Of a DNA stretch of 16,286 nt, positions 5,862-13,907 are shown piece by piece (within the stretch, counting starts at the first letter, position 1; each line of letters begins with the position of its first letter). The notes below the pieces were generated by a model. It was not told the DNA's origin, made no database searches, and worked only from the letters and a program-made list of their open reading frames with translations. Made by a program: the position numbers and the translations under genes. The stretch comes from Candidatus Bathyarchaeota archaeon (GTDB taxonomy: Archaea > Thermoproteota > Bathyarchaeia > Bathyarchaeales > Bathyarchaeaceae), in NCBI GenBank assembly GCA_029879825.1, contig JAOUPL010000020.1:1-16286 (forward strand), written 5' to 3'.

Positions 5862-8210
5862 TTGGCCAAGAAAGCATTATTTGTTAAAGCGAAGGAACTG
5901 AAAACAGATGTTGCCGTTATAAAGGATCTTGAAGTATCCATTGGCAGAATTTTTGATGAAACTTGGACTGAGCCAGTTGGTCCAACCCCCTTCCCATCTA
6001 TAACCGACCTAAGGGAATGGGACTTCAAACTTCTGCAACGATACAAACCCATGTACATGCCCTTCTGCGACTTATGCTGCCTCTGCACCTTTGGCAAATG
6101 CGACTTAACCAAAGACAAAAGAGGAGCATGCGGATTAAACATGGCAGGACAGCAGTCGCGCATAGTTTTGATAGCCTGCTGTATAGGAGCCGCAACTCAT
6201 CTTGGCCACGCCAGACACATGGTTGACCACCTAATCGAAAAGTTTGGCCGAAGATATCCTCTAGATGTTGGTGGCGTTAACGTACAACTGGAAGCCCCTA
6301 TTACCCGTTTGGTTTGTGGCGTCAGACCGCGAACGCTAGGTGATTTAGAAGATGTAGTAGACTACCTCGAAGACCAAGTTACCCACCTGCTATCTGCGAC
6401 TCACACTGGACAAGAGGGCAGCAACCTAGACTTCGAGTCCAAAGTTTTTCACGCTGGAATGGTAGATCATGTTGCCTTAGAAGTTGCGGATATTGCCCAA
6501 ATCGCTGCCTACAATTTCCCGAAGGCAGATCCTGAAGCCCCGCTTGTGGAATTAGGCTACGGCACAATTGAAACCCATAAACCAGTCATCATGGTCGTAG
6601 GTCATAACGTTATTTCATCCGTTGGAATAATAGATTACCTCAAGGAAAACGATCTATACGCTGACGTTGAAGTTACGGGCCTATGCTGCACCGCCCACGA
6701 CACAACCCGGTACAGTTCCAGAGCCAAGATAGTCGGACCAATTTCATGGCAGCTTCGTTTCATCAGAAGCGGCATCCCAGACGTCATAGTTCTAGATGAA
6801 CAATGCATCCGCGCAGACACCTTGGTTGAAGCTCAAAAGATTAAGGCTCCTGTCATCGTCACAAGCGACAAAAACTGTCAAGGACTCCAAAACCGCACAA
6901 AGGACCCTGCAGATGAAATTGTAGCTGATTTGGTTAATGGGAAAGTTCCGGGCGTTCTTATTCTTGACTCTGAGAAGGCTGGAGAAGTAGCTTCCAGAAC
7001 AGCTCTAGAAATTGCCCCTAAACGAAAAAAGTTCAAGGTCATTCCAACCGTAAAGGAGATAATTGAAGCTGCCAAGAAGTGTAAACTCTGCAACGACTGC
7101 ATACGGGCTTGTCCCGAGGGTCTTTTAATTCCAGAGGCCATGAGGGAGGCTGCCGCAGGAAATCTACAGCTACTTGTAGACCTCTACGAAACGTGCATAG
7201 GCTGTGCCCGCTGCGAAAGCGCTTGCCCCAACGATTTTCCCATACACAGTTTCATTGTGGCGGCAGCCGAAAAAATACTGAAAGGGGAGAAATTCAAGAT
7301 TCAGGCTGGAAGAGGAGCCATACAAGACGTTGAGATACGAAACGTCGGCAGCCCCATAGTTCTCGGTGAAATTCCAGGCGTGGTAGCCTTCGTTGGATGC
7401 GCTAACTATCCCCACGGCGGAATAGAAGTTGCTGAGATGTGTAAGGAGTTTGCTGACCGCCGATTTATAGTAGTCCTATCTGGATGCTCCGCCATGTCAG
7501 CAGCGATGTACAAGGATGAAGAAGGAAAAACCCTTTACGAAAAATATCCGGGCGATTTCGACGCTGGAGGCATCGTAAACGTAGGATCTTGCGTCGCAAA
7601 CGCTCACATAGCCGGAGCAGCCATCAAAATTGCTAACATTTTCGCCAAACGCAACCTAAGGGCTAACTACGAGGAAATTGCCGACTACATTCACAATCGA
7701 GTGGGCGCAGTGGGAGTTGCGTGGGGTGCTATGTCTCAGAAGGCTGCTGCCATAGCCGCTGGCTGCTGGCGACTGGGAATCCCCGTCATCGTCGGTCCTC
7801 ACGGGTCGAAATATAGACGTATGCTTTTGGGAAGGAAAGATCATGAAGAAGACTGGTACGTTTACGACGCCCGTACCGGAGATCGGGTTTATGTTGGTCC
7901 TGTACCTGAACACTTGTTCTATACCGCTGAAACCAAAGAGGAGGCCATGGTTATAATAGCGAAACTGTGCATGAGGGCCAACGACACCAGTAAGGGCAGA
8001 GCCATAAAACTGACCCACTACATTGACCTGCACAAACGCTTGTACGGCACAATGCCAGATGACATCCACCTCTTCGTCCGCACCGTCACAGACATCCCAA
8101 TCACAATGAAAGACGAGATTTTGGACATCTTAAAGAAGAAGGGCTGGAAAGAGGGCAGGATACCAGACCCAACCCTTCTACCCAGACTAATTAGGAAGAT
8201 GAAGGAGTGA
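5862..8210 (+). CDS. cdhA: CO dehydrogenase/acetyl-CoA synthase alpha subunit
   Basis: This is the catalytic subunit that interconverts CO and CO2 at the Ni-Fe-S C-cluster of the archaeal CODH/ACS complex in the Wood-Ljungdahl pathway. It is 782 residues, the usual size for archaeal CdhA. An N-terminal cysteine cluster (C69, C72, C73, C75, C80, C90) fits the B and D clusters. Two ferredoxin-type motifs (C407/C410/C413/C417 and C445/C448/C451/C455), present in archaeal but not bacterial enzymes, hold the extra E and F clusters. Likely C-cluster ligands are H248, C276, C315, C513, C542 and C577, judged from family-conserved contexts such as GHN and VGSCVANAH. The start is TTG, fixed by GAGGT 8 bases upstream. 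It is first in the cdhABCDE operon. Six bases separate its stop from cdhB. Confidence 0.97.
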   Translation: MAKKALFVKAKELKTDVAVIKDLEVSIGRIFDETWTEPVGPTPFPSITDLREWDFKLLQRYKPMYMPFCDLCCLCTFGKCDLTKDKRGACGLNMAGQQSRIVLIACCIGAATHLGHARHMVDHLIEKFGRRYPLDVGGVNVQLEAPITRLVCGVRPRTLGDLEDVVDYLEDQVTHLLSATHTGQEGSNLDFESKVFHAGMVDHVALEVADIAQIAAYNFPKADPEAPLVELGYGTIETHKPVIMVVGHNVISSVGIIDYLKENDLYADVEVTGLCCTAHDTTRYSSRAKIVGPISWQLRFIRSGIPDVIVLDEQCIRADTLVEAQKIKAPVIVTSDKNCQGLQNRTKDPADEIVADLVNGKVPGVLILDSEKAGEVASRTALEIAPKRKKFKVIPTVKEIIEAAKKCKLCNDCIRACPEGLLIPEAMREAAAGNLQLLVDLYETCIGCARCESACPNDFPIHSFIVAAAEKILKGEKFKIQAGRGAIQDVEIRNVGSPIVLGEIPGVVAFVGCANYPHGGIEVAEMCKEFADRRFIVVLSGCSAMSAAMYKDEEGKTLYEKYPGDFDAGGIVNVGSCVANAHIAGAAIKIANIFAKRNLRANYEEIADYIHNRVGAVGVAWGAMSQKAAAIAAGCWRLGIPVIVGPHGSKYRRMLLGRKDHEEDWYVYDARTGDRVYVGPVPEHLFYTAETKEEAMVIIAKLCMRANDTSKGRAIKLTHYIDLHKRLYGTMPDDIHLFVRTVTDIPITMKDEILDILKKKGWKEGRIPDPTLLPRLIRKMKE

Positions 8211-8216
8211 GTAAGC

Positions 8217-8756
8217 ATGCAAGCAGAGTCATGGCAAACTGCCGAAGTTCCGGGTCCAACGAAAGCCTTGGTCATCACGAAGCCAGAAGTCGTCGTTGCC
8301 ATGGTGAAGAGGACCAAACGCCCCATCCTCATCGTGGGCCACGAAGCTGTCGATATTGATGCGGGTGATGAAAAACTGATCGACTACACGATTCGTTTGG
8401 CAAAAACAGCGCATATTCCAGTTGTAGCTACGGCCCACATAGTAGGCGAGTTTATCAAGAGAGGTTTTCCGCCTGCAGCTTGGATGCCTGCTGTAGACAT
8501 CACAAACAGGCTTCAAGATCCGGAATGGAAGGGACTTGACGGAAAGGGACAGTATGATGTAGCCCTGTTCACAGGTCTTCCCTACTACATGCAGTGGATA
8601 TTGTTCTCCACCCTCAAACACTTCGCCCTAAACCTTAAGACAATCTCTTTAGATAGATTTTACCAACCTCACGCAACATGGTCATTTCCGAACATGTCGT
8701 TAAAGGATTGGAGTGAAAATCTTAAGATAATGCTAAGTAAGTTAGGAGGAAAGTGA
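8217..8756 (+). CDS. cdhB: CO dehydrogenase/acetyl-CoA synthase epsilon subunit
   Basis: This 179-residue protein is the small partner of CdhA. The alpha2-epsilon2 unit is the CO dehydrogenase component in archaea, and bacteria have no epsilon subunit. The fold is a Rossmann-like domain of the DHS/FAD-binding type. The segment RPILIVGHEAV at about 32-42 is the first strand-loop. Its role is thought to be structural or in electron transfer to flavins, and it has no metal-binding cysteines here. The ATG is preceded by AGGAGTGA, which overlaps the cdhA stop, so translation is probably coupled. Placement directly between cdhA and cdhC is the normal archaeal order. Confidence 0.95.
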   Translation: MQAESWQTAEVPGPTKALVITKPEVVVAMVKRTKRPILIVGHEAVDIDAGDEKLIDYTIRLAKTAHIPVVATAHIVGEFIKRGFPPAAWMPAVDITNRLQDPEWKGLDGKGQYDVALFTGLPYYMQWILFSTLKHFALNLKTISLDRFYQPHATWSFPNMSLKDWSENLKIMLSKLGGK

Positions 8757-8760
8757 AAAA

Positions 8761-10143
8761 ATGTCCATGTTTGAAGGCATCCCAGTAGAAGTCGGAGTGA
8801 TCTACGAAGGAGAAAGGATTCGAAGAAAAGACATGTACGTGGAACTCGGAGGCCCAGAGCAAGAAACCAAGTTTGAACTCGTAAGAGCCAAGGGCTTGGA
8901 TGAAGTGGAAGACGAGAAAATAACGGTGATTGGACCGGACATCAAGGACGTGAAAGAAGGAAGCAGCATCCCCCTCGGCATTTACGTCGAAGTTGCCGGC
9001 AAAGACGTTGAAGAAGAACTCGAAGGCGTCATCGAGCGACGCATCCACGAATACTGCAACTTCATCGAAGGCCTCATGCACCTAAACCAACGCTACGACA
9101 TTTGGCTACGACTAAACAAAAAATCCTTCCAAAAGGGCCTAAACTCCTTCAATTACATCGGAAAAGTCTTGACAAAGCTCTACAAAAGCGAGTTGCCCTT
9201 CATCGAGAAAATACAGATCACCTTTATAACCGATCCGGACAAGGTTCGGGGAATGTGGAAGGAGGCTCTGAGCATCTACGAAGCCCGCGACGCCAAGGCC
9301 AGAGGAATGAAAGATGAAGAAGTTGACGCCTTCTACGGCTGCACCCTGTGTCAATCCTTCGCACCAACCCACGTATGTGTGATAACTCCTCAAAGATACT
9401 CCAACTGCGGATCTATCAGTTGGTTCGACGGCAGAGCCTCGGCGCGAGTCGACCCAAAAGGTCCGGTGTTTGCAATTGAAAAGGGAGAAATGATTGATAC
9501 TGAAAAAGGCGAGTATTCCGGTGTCAACGAAGTTGTCAAAAAGAAGTCTTTAGGAGCAGTTAATCGAGTGTGGTTGTATACCGGCTTCGGTTATCCCCAC
9601 ACCTCGTGCGGTTGCTTCGAGGCAGTTGCTTTCTATATTCCCGAGGTAGACGGCTTCGGAATAGTTGACAGAGGATTCAAAGATGTAACCGTAAATGGAC
9701 TGCCCTTCTCAACCTTAGCTGACTCCACTGCCGGAGGCAGACAGATAGATGGCTTCCACGGCATATCCGTCGAATACATGAGGTCGCCTAAATTTCTTCA
9801 AGTCGATGGCGGCTGGAACCGCATAGTTTGGATGCCCTCATCTGTTAAAGAACGGGTCAAAGACTTCATACCCAAAGAGGTTGTCGACAAGATAGCAACA
9901 GAAAACGACTCAAAGACAGTAGACGAATTAAGGGCTTTCCTTAAGGATCATGAGCATCCGGTTGTTCAACAATGGAAAGAAGTGCCAGTTGAAGCCGCCC
10001 CCGAAGTAGAAGAAGCCCTAGCTGCGTCAACGATTCCGCTTTCAACGACGGCAATAGCCGCAGGCGGGTTCAAGATAATTCTCAAAAACGCAAAAATCCA
10101 CGCAGAGAAACTCATCATCAAACGCGAGAAGGCTAAGAGGTGA
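8761..10143 (+). CDS. cdhC: Acetyl-CoA synthase, CODH/ACS beta subunit
   Basis: This 460-residue subunit condenses CO, a corrinoid-bound methyl group and CoA into acetyl-CoA at the Ni-Ni-[4Fe-4S] A-cluster. The ligands are visible: C194, C197, C206 and C283 around the cluster, with the C283-G-C285 motif binding the distal nickel. The spacing is as I remember it for Methanosarcina CdhC, offset by five residues. C216 is an additional cysteine. The protein lacks the N-terminal CODH-contacting domain of bacterial AcsB, as is typical of archaea. After residue 405 an Ala/Glu/Pro-rich linker leads to the family's C-terminal GFKIILKNAKI segment. GGAGG lies about 12 bases before the ATG, which is 4 bases after the cdhB stop. 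The cdhC stop lies inside the region that starts cdhD. Confidence 0.97.
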   Translation: MSMFEGIPVEVGVIYEGERIRRKDMYVELGGPEQETKFELVRAKGLDEVEDEKITVIGPDIKDVKEGSSIPLGIYVEVAGKDVEEELEGVIERRIHEYCNFIEGLMHLNQRYDIWLRLNKKSFQKGLNSFNYIGKVLTKLYKSELPFIEKIQITFITDPDKVRGMWKEALSIYEARDAKARGMKDEEVDAFYGCTLCQSFAPTHVCVITPQRYSNCGSISWFDGRASARVDPKGPVFAIEKGEMIDTEKGEYSGVNEVVKKKSLGAVNRVWLYTGFGYPHTSCGCFEAVAFYIPEVDGFGIVDRGFKDVTVNGLPFSTLADSTAGGRQIDGFHGISVEYMRSPKFLQVDGGWNRIVWMPSSVKERVKDFIPKEVVDKIATENDSKTVDELRAFLKDHEHPVVQQWKEVPVEAAPEVEEALAASTIPLSTTAIAAGGFKIILKNAKIHAEKLIIKREKAKR

Positions 10144-10148
10144 AAACT

Positions 10149-11354
10149 GTGAGGGAAGGGGAAAAGAAGGCTGGCATCAAGTTTGACCCTGAACTTCTTA
10201 ATATTTTAACTAATTTTGAAGAAATAGAACTCGAAGACGTGGAAATAGAATTCGGAGACCTAGAGCTTTGGTTTCAGCCAGGATCAGTCGCTGCTGCTCC
10301 AAGAGTTCTTGCACCACTAAAGGTGAAGCCCACAACCATTCTCGAAGCGCCTTTCATACCCCCTATTGATACGTATCCAGGACAAATCGCTGAGGTAAAG
10401 CTTGGAGCCACCAAAGGCGAGGGAGGAACCCGAGGAAAGTCCATTATTATAGGCGGAGAAAAGTCGCCAGCCTTCTATACATTTGAGAACCCCACATCTC
10501 ATCCTCCAGTGATCTCTTTCGACGTTTTTGACTCAAAAGTTCCCTTGGCAAAAGCCGTGAAAATGCACGTTAAGGACGTCCTAGAGGACCCGGTAGCATG
10601 GGCTAAACTCTCGGTTGACAAGTTCGGTGCAGATATGATCACCCTACACTTAGTCAGCATAGACCCCCTCAACCCAACCCCGTCAACTCCAAAGGAAGCG
10701 GCAAAAACCGTGGAAAACGTGCTGCAAGCAGTGGATGTGCCCCTCATCATAGGAGGTTGCGGAGACCCACATAAGGACCTAGAAGTTTTTGAAAAGGTGA
10801 CGGAGGTAGCTGAGGGAGAAAGACTCCTAATCAGCACGGTAACCTTGGACATGGACATTGAACGAACAGCAAAGATCATCAAGGAACATGGGCACGTCGC
10901 ACTAGCCTTCACTCCCATGGACTTGAACCAAGCTAGGCAACTGAACCGCAGACTCTTCGAGTTTCTCCCAAAGGAGCAAATCGTAATGGATACAACGACG
11001 GCGGCCCTCGGCTACGGACTAGATTACGCCTTTAGCATTATGGAACGCGCCCGCCTAGCTGGTTTAATGGGGGACCCAGAGCTTCAGCAACCCATGTCTT
11101 CTGGAACAACCAACGCTTGGGCTGCAAGGGAAGCATGGCAGAAAATGGATCCAAAGTGGGGGCCACGGGAACTTCGAGGACCGATTTGGGAAACCGTGAC
11201 AGCGTTGACTCTCTTGTTAGCAGGCGTTGACGTGTTCATGATGATGCATCCGGCAGCCGTTAAAACACTCAAAGATGTCATTAAGGAACTGACGGGAAAG
11301 AGGGGCAGGGGAGAAGCCGGAAAGATCGCTACTTGGATAGCTACAAAGATTTGA
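10149..11354 (+). CDS. cdhD: CODH/ACS delta subunit (small corrinoid/iron-sulfur protein subunit)
   Basis: CdhD pairs with CdhE to form the corrinoid protein that carries the methyl group between tetrahydromethanopterin (or an equivalent) and CdhC. The protein is about 401 residues with a TIM-barrel type sequence. Family-like segments include GGCGDPHKDLEVFEK, where the cobamide-binding partner fold is expected, and YGLDYAFSIMERARLAGL near the C-terminus. Two GTG starts are possible. The one at 10140 overlaps the cdhC stop as GTGA. The one at 10149 has the near-perfect GAGGTGA (10137-10143) 5 bases upstream and is preferred here; the choice changes only three residues. It lies 16 bases from cdhE. 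No CooC-like nickel-insertion ATPase gene lies between cdhC and cdhD, unlike in Methanosarcina. Confidence 0.95.
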   Translation: MREGEKKAGIKFDPELLNILTNFEEIELEDVEIEFGDLELWFQPGSVAAAPRVLAPLKVKPTTILEAPFIPPIDTYPGQIAEVKLGATKGEGGTRGKSIIIGGEKSPAFYTFENPTSHPPVISFDVFDSKVPLAKAVKMHVKDVLEDPVAWAKLSVDKFGADMITLHLVSIDPLNPTPSTPKEAAKTVENVLQAVDVPLIIGGCGDPHKDLEVFEKVTEVAEGERLLISTVTLDMDIERTAKIIKEHGHVALAFTPMDLNQARQLNRRLFEFLPKEQIVMDTTTAALGYGLDYAFSIMERARLAGLMGDPELQQPMSSGTTNAWAAREAWQKMDPKWGPRELRGPIWETVTALTLLLAGVDVFMMMHPAAVKTLKDVIKELTGKRGRGEAGKIATWIATKI

Positions 11355-11370
11355 AGGAGGGGGAATAGGC

Positions 11371-12807
11371 GTGACAGAAAGAGAAGTTAAGAAGATTGGA
11401 GTAAGGGAACTAAGCCCCATCGACGTTTACATGTTACTTCCAAAAACAAACTGTAAAGAGTGCGGAGAAGAAAATTGCATGGCCTTCGCAACCAAAGTGG
11501 TTAACAGAGAAGTTGTCGTAATGCAGTGTCCTCCGCTTTTAAAGAAGGAATACGAAAAAAACTATAAACAGCTATCAGAAATGCTCAAGCCAGCCATCAG
11601 AGAGGTTACAATTGGGACAGGTGATGGTGCAGTCGCTATTGGCGGCAAACTCGTTATGTATCGCCACGAGTTCACATATTTCAATCCAACAGCCATCGCC
11701 ATCGCCGTCACAGATGAAATGCTTGACGAAGAGTTGTTGGGCCGAGTGAAGAAAACCCAAGAGTTTACATACGAGTATATAGGCACAGTATTAAAACTCA
11801 ACATGATGGCCATTCGATCCACTTCTAACGACCCCGAGAAATTTAGATCCGCAGTGAAAAAAGTAGCAGAAAACACAAGCTTGCCTCTCATTCTCTGTTC
11901 GTTTAATCCAATAGTAGTTGAAAGGGGTTTAATGGCTATTCCGAAACGAAGACCTCTAATCTACGCCGCCACCAAAGATAACTGGAAGGAAATGGCAGAA
12001 CTGGCGTTAATGTACGATTGTCCCCTAGCCGTTTTCGCTCCAAACGATCTCACTCTCCTCCGATCCTTGGTTAAAACTTTGACAGAGTACGGTGTCGAAG
12101 ACTTGGTGCTGGACCCAGGTACCTTCCCCAGCGAAGGACTTGGAGACACCATTAACAACTTCACCATGATCCGTCGAGCAGGATGCAATAAGGGCGACGA
12201 GTTAGTGGGCTATCCATTGATTGCAACTCCCATCGTGGCGTGGACCGAGCCAACGGATGCTCCAGAGGTAAACGCTTGGAAAGAAGCCTATGTTGCCTCC
12301 ATGCTCATCAACAGATACGCCGACATCCTAATCATGCACAGCACAGACGGATGGGTACTTCTACCGACAACCGTTTTGAGGCAAAACATTTACACGGATC
12401 CAAGAAAGCCGGTGGCTGTGGAACCTGGAATAAGGATTTTCGGAAAGCCTGATGAAAATTCACCGGTGATGTTCACAACCAATTTTGCCCTGACCTATTA
12501 CACGGTGGCGTCTGACATAGAATCGGCCGGTATAGACTCTTACCTACTCGTGGTTGACTCTGAAGGAATAGCCGTAGACAGCGCTGTTGCCGGTCGAAAA
12601 CTGACCGCTGAAACGGTAGCGGAAGCCATCAAAGAGAGTAAGGTAGAGGAAAAAGTGAAACACAGAAGATTGATCATACCGGGTAAGGCGGCACGCCTAA
12701 GCGGAGAAATCGAAGAGCTCTCTGGCTGGGAAGTCCTAGTTGGACCAGGAGACTCCTCAGGCATTCCGAAATTCCTACAAGAAAAATGGGGACCCCAAAA
12801 GTCATAG
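11371..12807 (+). CDS. cdhE: CODH/ACS gamma subunit (large corrinoid/iron-sulfur protein subunit)
   Basis: CdhE binds the cobamide and one [4Fe-4S] cluster that reactivates oxidised Co(II). It is 478 residues. The N-terminal cluster motif is C28-x2-C31-x4-C36-x16-C53 (NCKECGEENC ... QCP), which is the family signature. A TIM-barrel methyltransferase-like domain follows. The C-terminal part (about 350-478) is the cobamide-binding domain, with segments such as SYLLVVDSEGIAV. Start GTG at 11371 has the very strong AAGGAGGGGG 7 bases upstream. It is the last gene of the operon, so the order cdhABCDE is complete. It ends 49 bases from the convergent ferredoxin gene. Together with CdhA and CdhC it completes the carbonyl branch of the Wood-Ljungdahl pathway. 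Confidence 0.96.
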   Translation: MTEREVKKIGVRELSPIDVYMLLPKTNCKECGEENCMAFATKVVNREVVVMQCPPLLKKEYEKNYKQLSEMLKPAIREVTIGTGDGAVAIGGKLVMYRHEFTYFNPTAIAIAVTDEMLDEELLGRVKKTQEFTYEYIGTVLKLNMMAIRSTSNDPEKFRSAVKKVAENTSLPLILCSFNPIVVERGLMAIPKRRPLIYAATKDNWKEMAELALMYDCPLAVFAPNDLTLLRSLVKTLTEYGVEDLVLDPGTFPSEGLGDTINNFTMIRRAGCNKGDELVGYPLIATPIVAWTEPTDAPEVNAWKEAYVASMLINRYADILIMHSTDGWVLLPTTVLRQNIYTDPRKPVAVEPGIRIFGKPDENSPVMFTTNFALTYYTVASDIESAGIDSYLLVVDSEGIAVDSAVAGRKLTAETVAEAIKESKVEEKVKHRRLIIPGKAARLSGEIEELSGWEVLVGPGDSSGIPKFLQEKWGPQKS

Positions 12808-12828
12808 GATTTTGCCTAATTAAGAATG

Positions 12829-12833
12829 AAAAA
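12829..12833 (-). terminator. Possible T-run terminator of the ferredoxin gene
   Basis: A T5 run on the minus strand (GAGTTTTTC) lies about 25 bases after the ferredoxin stop. It follows a small hairpin, TGGCTA/TAGCCA at 12845-12850 and 12858-12863 with a 7-base loop. The hairpin overlaps the stop codon, so its role is uncertain. Confidence 0.3.
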
Positions 12834-12856
12834 CTCGTGGACTTTGGCTAGGTCAT

Positions 12857-13312
12857 TTAGCCATATCGCTTAAGATAATCTTCTGCAGTTGAGAAAATCG
12901 ACCTAAGTCTATCACATCTTTTTCTGGAGTTAATGTCGTGTAGAAGCCGCAAAACGTCTCTTGGAGTGCTGAAGTTTTCTTTTTTGCCGTTGGGGCGCTT
13001 TCTGCGGACCCGAATACAGTTGTCCACGATGCATTTGAAAACGCAGGCTGCGCAATAGACGCATAGATCTTCGACGATGCCGATTTCTCCAGCTTTCCAG
13101 TAGAGGGCGTTGGTGGGGCATGCTTCTACGCATAAATTGCACTCCAACCCCTTGCAGGTTTTCATGTCGATCTCTATGCTTCCTTCTTCGAAGTATTCTT
13201 TTACTCCCATTGACTTGAGGAGCTCAGCTCTTTTCTCTTTCTTTTCCTTCTCAGAAGCTTCCAGGAGGAGTTCATAAATGTTCGTGCCTGAATTTTCGGT
13301 TTTTTTAGACAT
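12857..13312 (-). CDS. Two-[4Fe-4S] ferredoxin with extended ends
   Basis: A 151-residue protein with one central ferredoxin domain. The motifs are C53-x4-C58-x2-C61-x3-C65-P and C84-x2-C87-x2-C90-x3-C94, enough for two [4Fe-4S] clusters. C99 and C133 are additional. The N-terminal 45 residues are highly charged and probably helical (KEKKEKRAELLK). The C-terminal 50 residues are basic and have no recognised domain. Such ferredoxins pass low-potential electrons, and the location facing cdhE suggests CODH/ACS or a partner oxidoreductase, but this is only inference from position. The gene has its own promoter-like region at 13381-13401. AGGAGG at 13325-13330 is 12 bases from the ATG, slightly far but the best site available. 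Confidence 0.8.
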   Translation of the reverse strand: MSKKTENSGTNIYELLLEASEKEKKEKRAELLKSMGVKEYFEEGSIEIDMKTCKGLECNLCVEACPTNALYWKAGEIGIVEDLCVYCAACVFKCIVDNCIRVRRKRPNGKKENFSTPRDVLRLLHDINSRKRCDRLRSIFSTAEDYLKRYG

Positions 13313-13380
13313 CTTGACTTGGCTCCTCCTAAGCCTCCTCTTTTAGGGTTGTGTTATAGTTGTACATTAATCATAGAATA

Positions 13381-13401
13381 TTACGTATTTATTTCGGATA
13401 A
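13381..13401 (-). promoter_or_regulatory. Promoter region of the ferredoxin gene, with an element shared with the F420-ligase-like gene
   Basis: On the minus strand it reads TTATCCGAAATAAATACGTAA. The AAATAAATA part is a TATA-like element about 75 bases before the ATG, and the adjoining ACGTA core is shared with the promoter at 13830. An alternative TATA box (TTTATATTA) overlaps just upstream. Assignment of the exact box is tentative. Confidence 0.35.
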
Positions 13402-13462
13402 TATAAACAGTACAAAAATTTATTTAATCACGCCAATGACTGTGCGGGCAGTTATTTTCTTG

Positions 13463-13726
13463 TCAAGGTTTTCTTTTGCCTCCGCAGTGGGGGCACTTGT
13501 CGTATTTTTCGTCGTAGAGATTGTTGCAATAGGGGCATCGAATCTTGACTATTTCCCTTATAATCTCCCTTTCCTTAACAACGACCGTCCCCTCTTCCGT
13601 TGATTCCACTCCACGCGGTCTTCGAAAGATTCGTAGAAAAGTGGTTAACACACTGAGAATGAGAATTATGACAAATAAAACAAAAAACAGGGTAAAGAAA
13701 GAATCAAACGGAAACGCTTGAAGCAT
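13463..13726 (-). CDS. Small membrane protein with C-terminal zinc ribbon
   Basis: An 87-residue protein with one strongly hydrophobic segment (about 9-33) followed by an arginine-rich turn (RIFRRPR), a charged linker, and a C-terminal zinc ribbon with C64-P-Y-C67 and C78-P-H-C81. The layout suggests a membrane-anchored protein with its zinc ribbon on the cytoplasmic side by the positive-inside rule. The linker resembles that of other archaeal short SHOCT/zinc-ribbon membrane proteins, but I do not recognise a family. The start ATG at 13726 has only a weak ribosome-binding site (GTGGGA). The gene lies about 150 bases upstream of the ferredoxin gene, on the same strand but with a promoter-like region between them, so co-transcription is uncertain. 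Confidence 0.65.
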   Translation of the reverse strand: MLQAFPFDSFFTLFFVLFVIILILSVLTTFLRIFRRPRGVESTEEGTVVVKEREIIREIVKIRCPYCNNLYDEKYDKCPHCGGKRKP

Positions 13727-13828
13727 ACATTATCCCACAACAACTAGGATGAGTTAGCCTTCTAAGTTTTTTGTTGTTCAGCCAACTCACATCAAGGAAG
13801 CATGCAAAAAGCTTTGTTCCCTGAAATC

Positions 13829-13867
13829 TGATATAAATACGTATTTTTCCTATTTTGTTTCGGATAA
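13829..13867 (+). promoter_or_regulatory. Promoter region of the F420-ligase-like gene
   Basis: The TATA element GATATAAATACG is centred near 13834 and predicts transcription from about 13860. ATAAATACGTA (13833-13843) and TTTCGGATAA (13858-13867) both recur in the ferredoxin promoter region at 13381-13401. The leader would be about 48 bases. Confidence 0.4.
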
Positions 13868-13907
13868 ACACTTAGAAAGGCGGCACTAGAGGCACTCGTG
13901 ATGTAAA

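Noticed and set aside
5846..6163. Minus-strand open frame of 105 codons overlapping the start of cdhA
   Set aside because: It is an antisense shadow of the strongly conserved cdhA reading frame and resembles no protein I know.
7656..8069. Minus-strand open frame of 137 codons inside cdhA
   Set aside because: Fully antisense to conserved cdhA, with no ribosome-binding site or recognisable domain.
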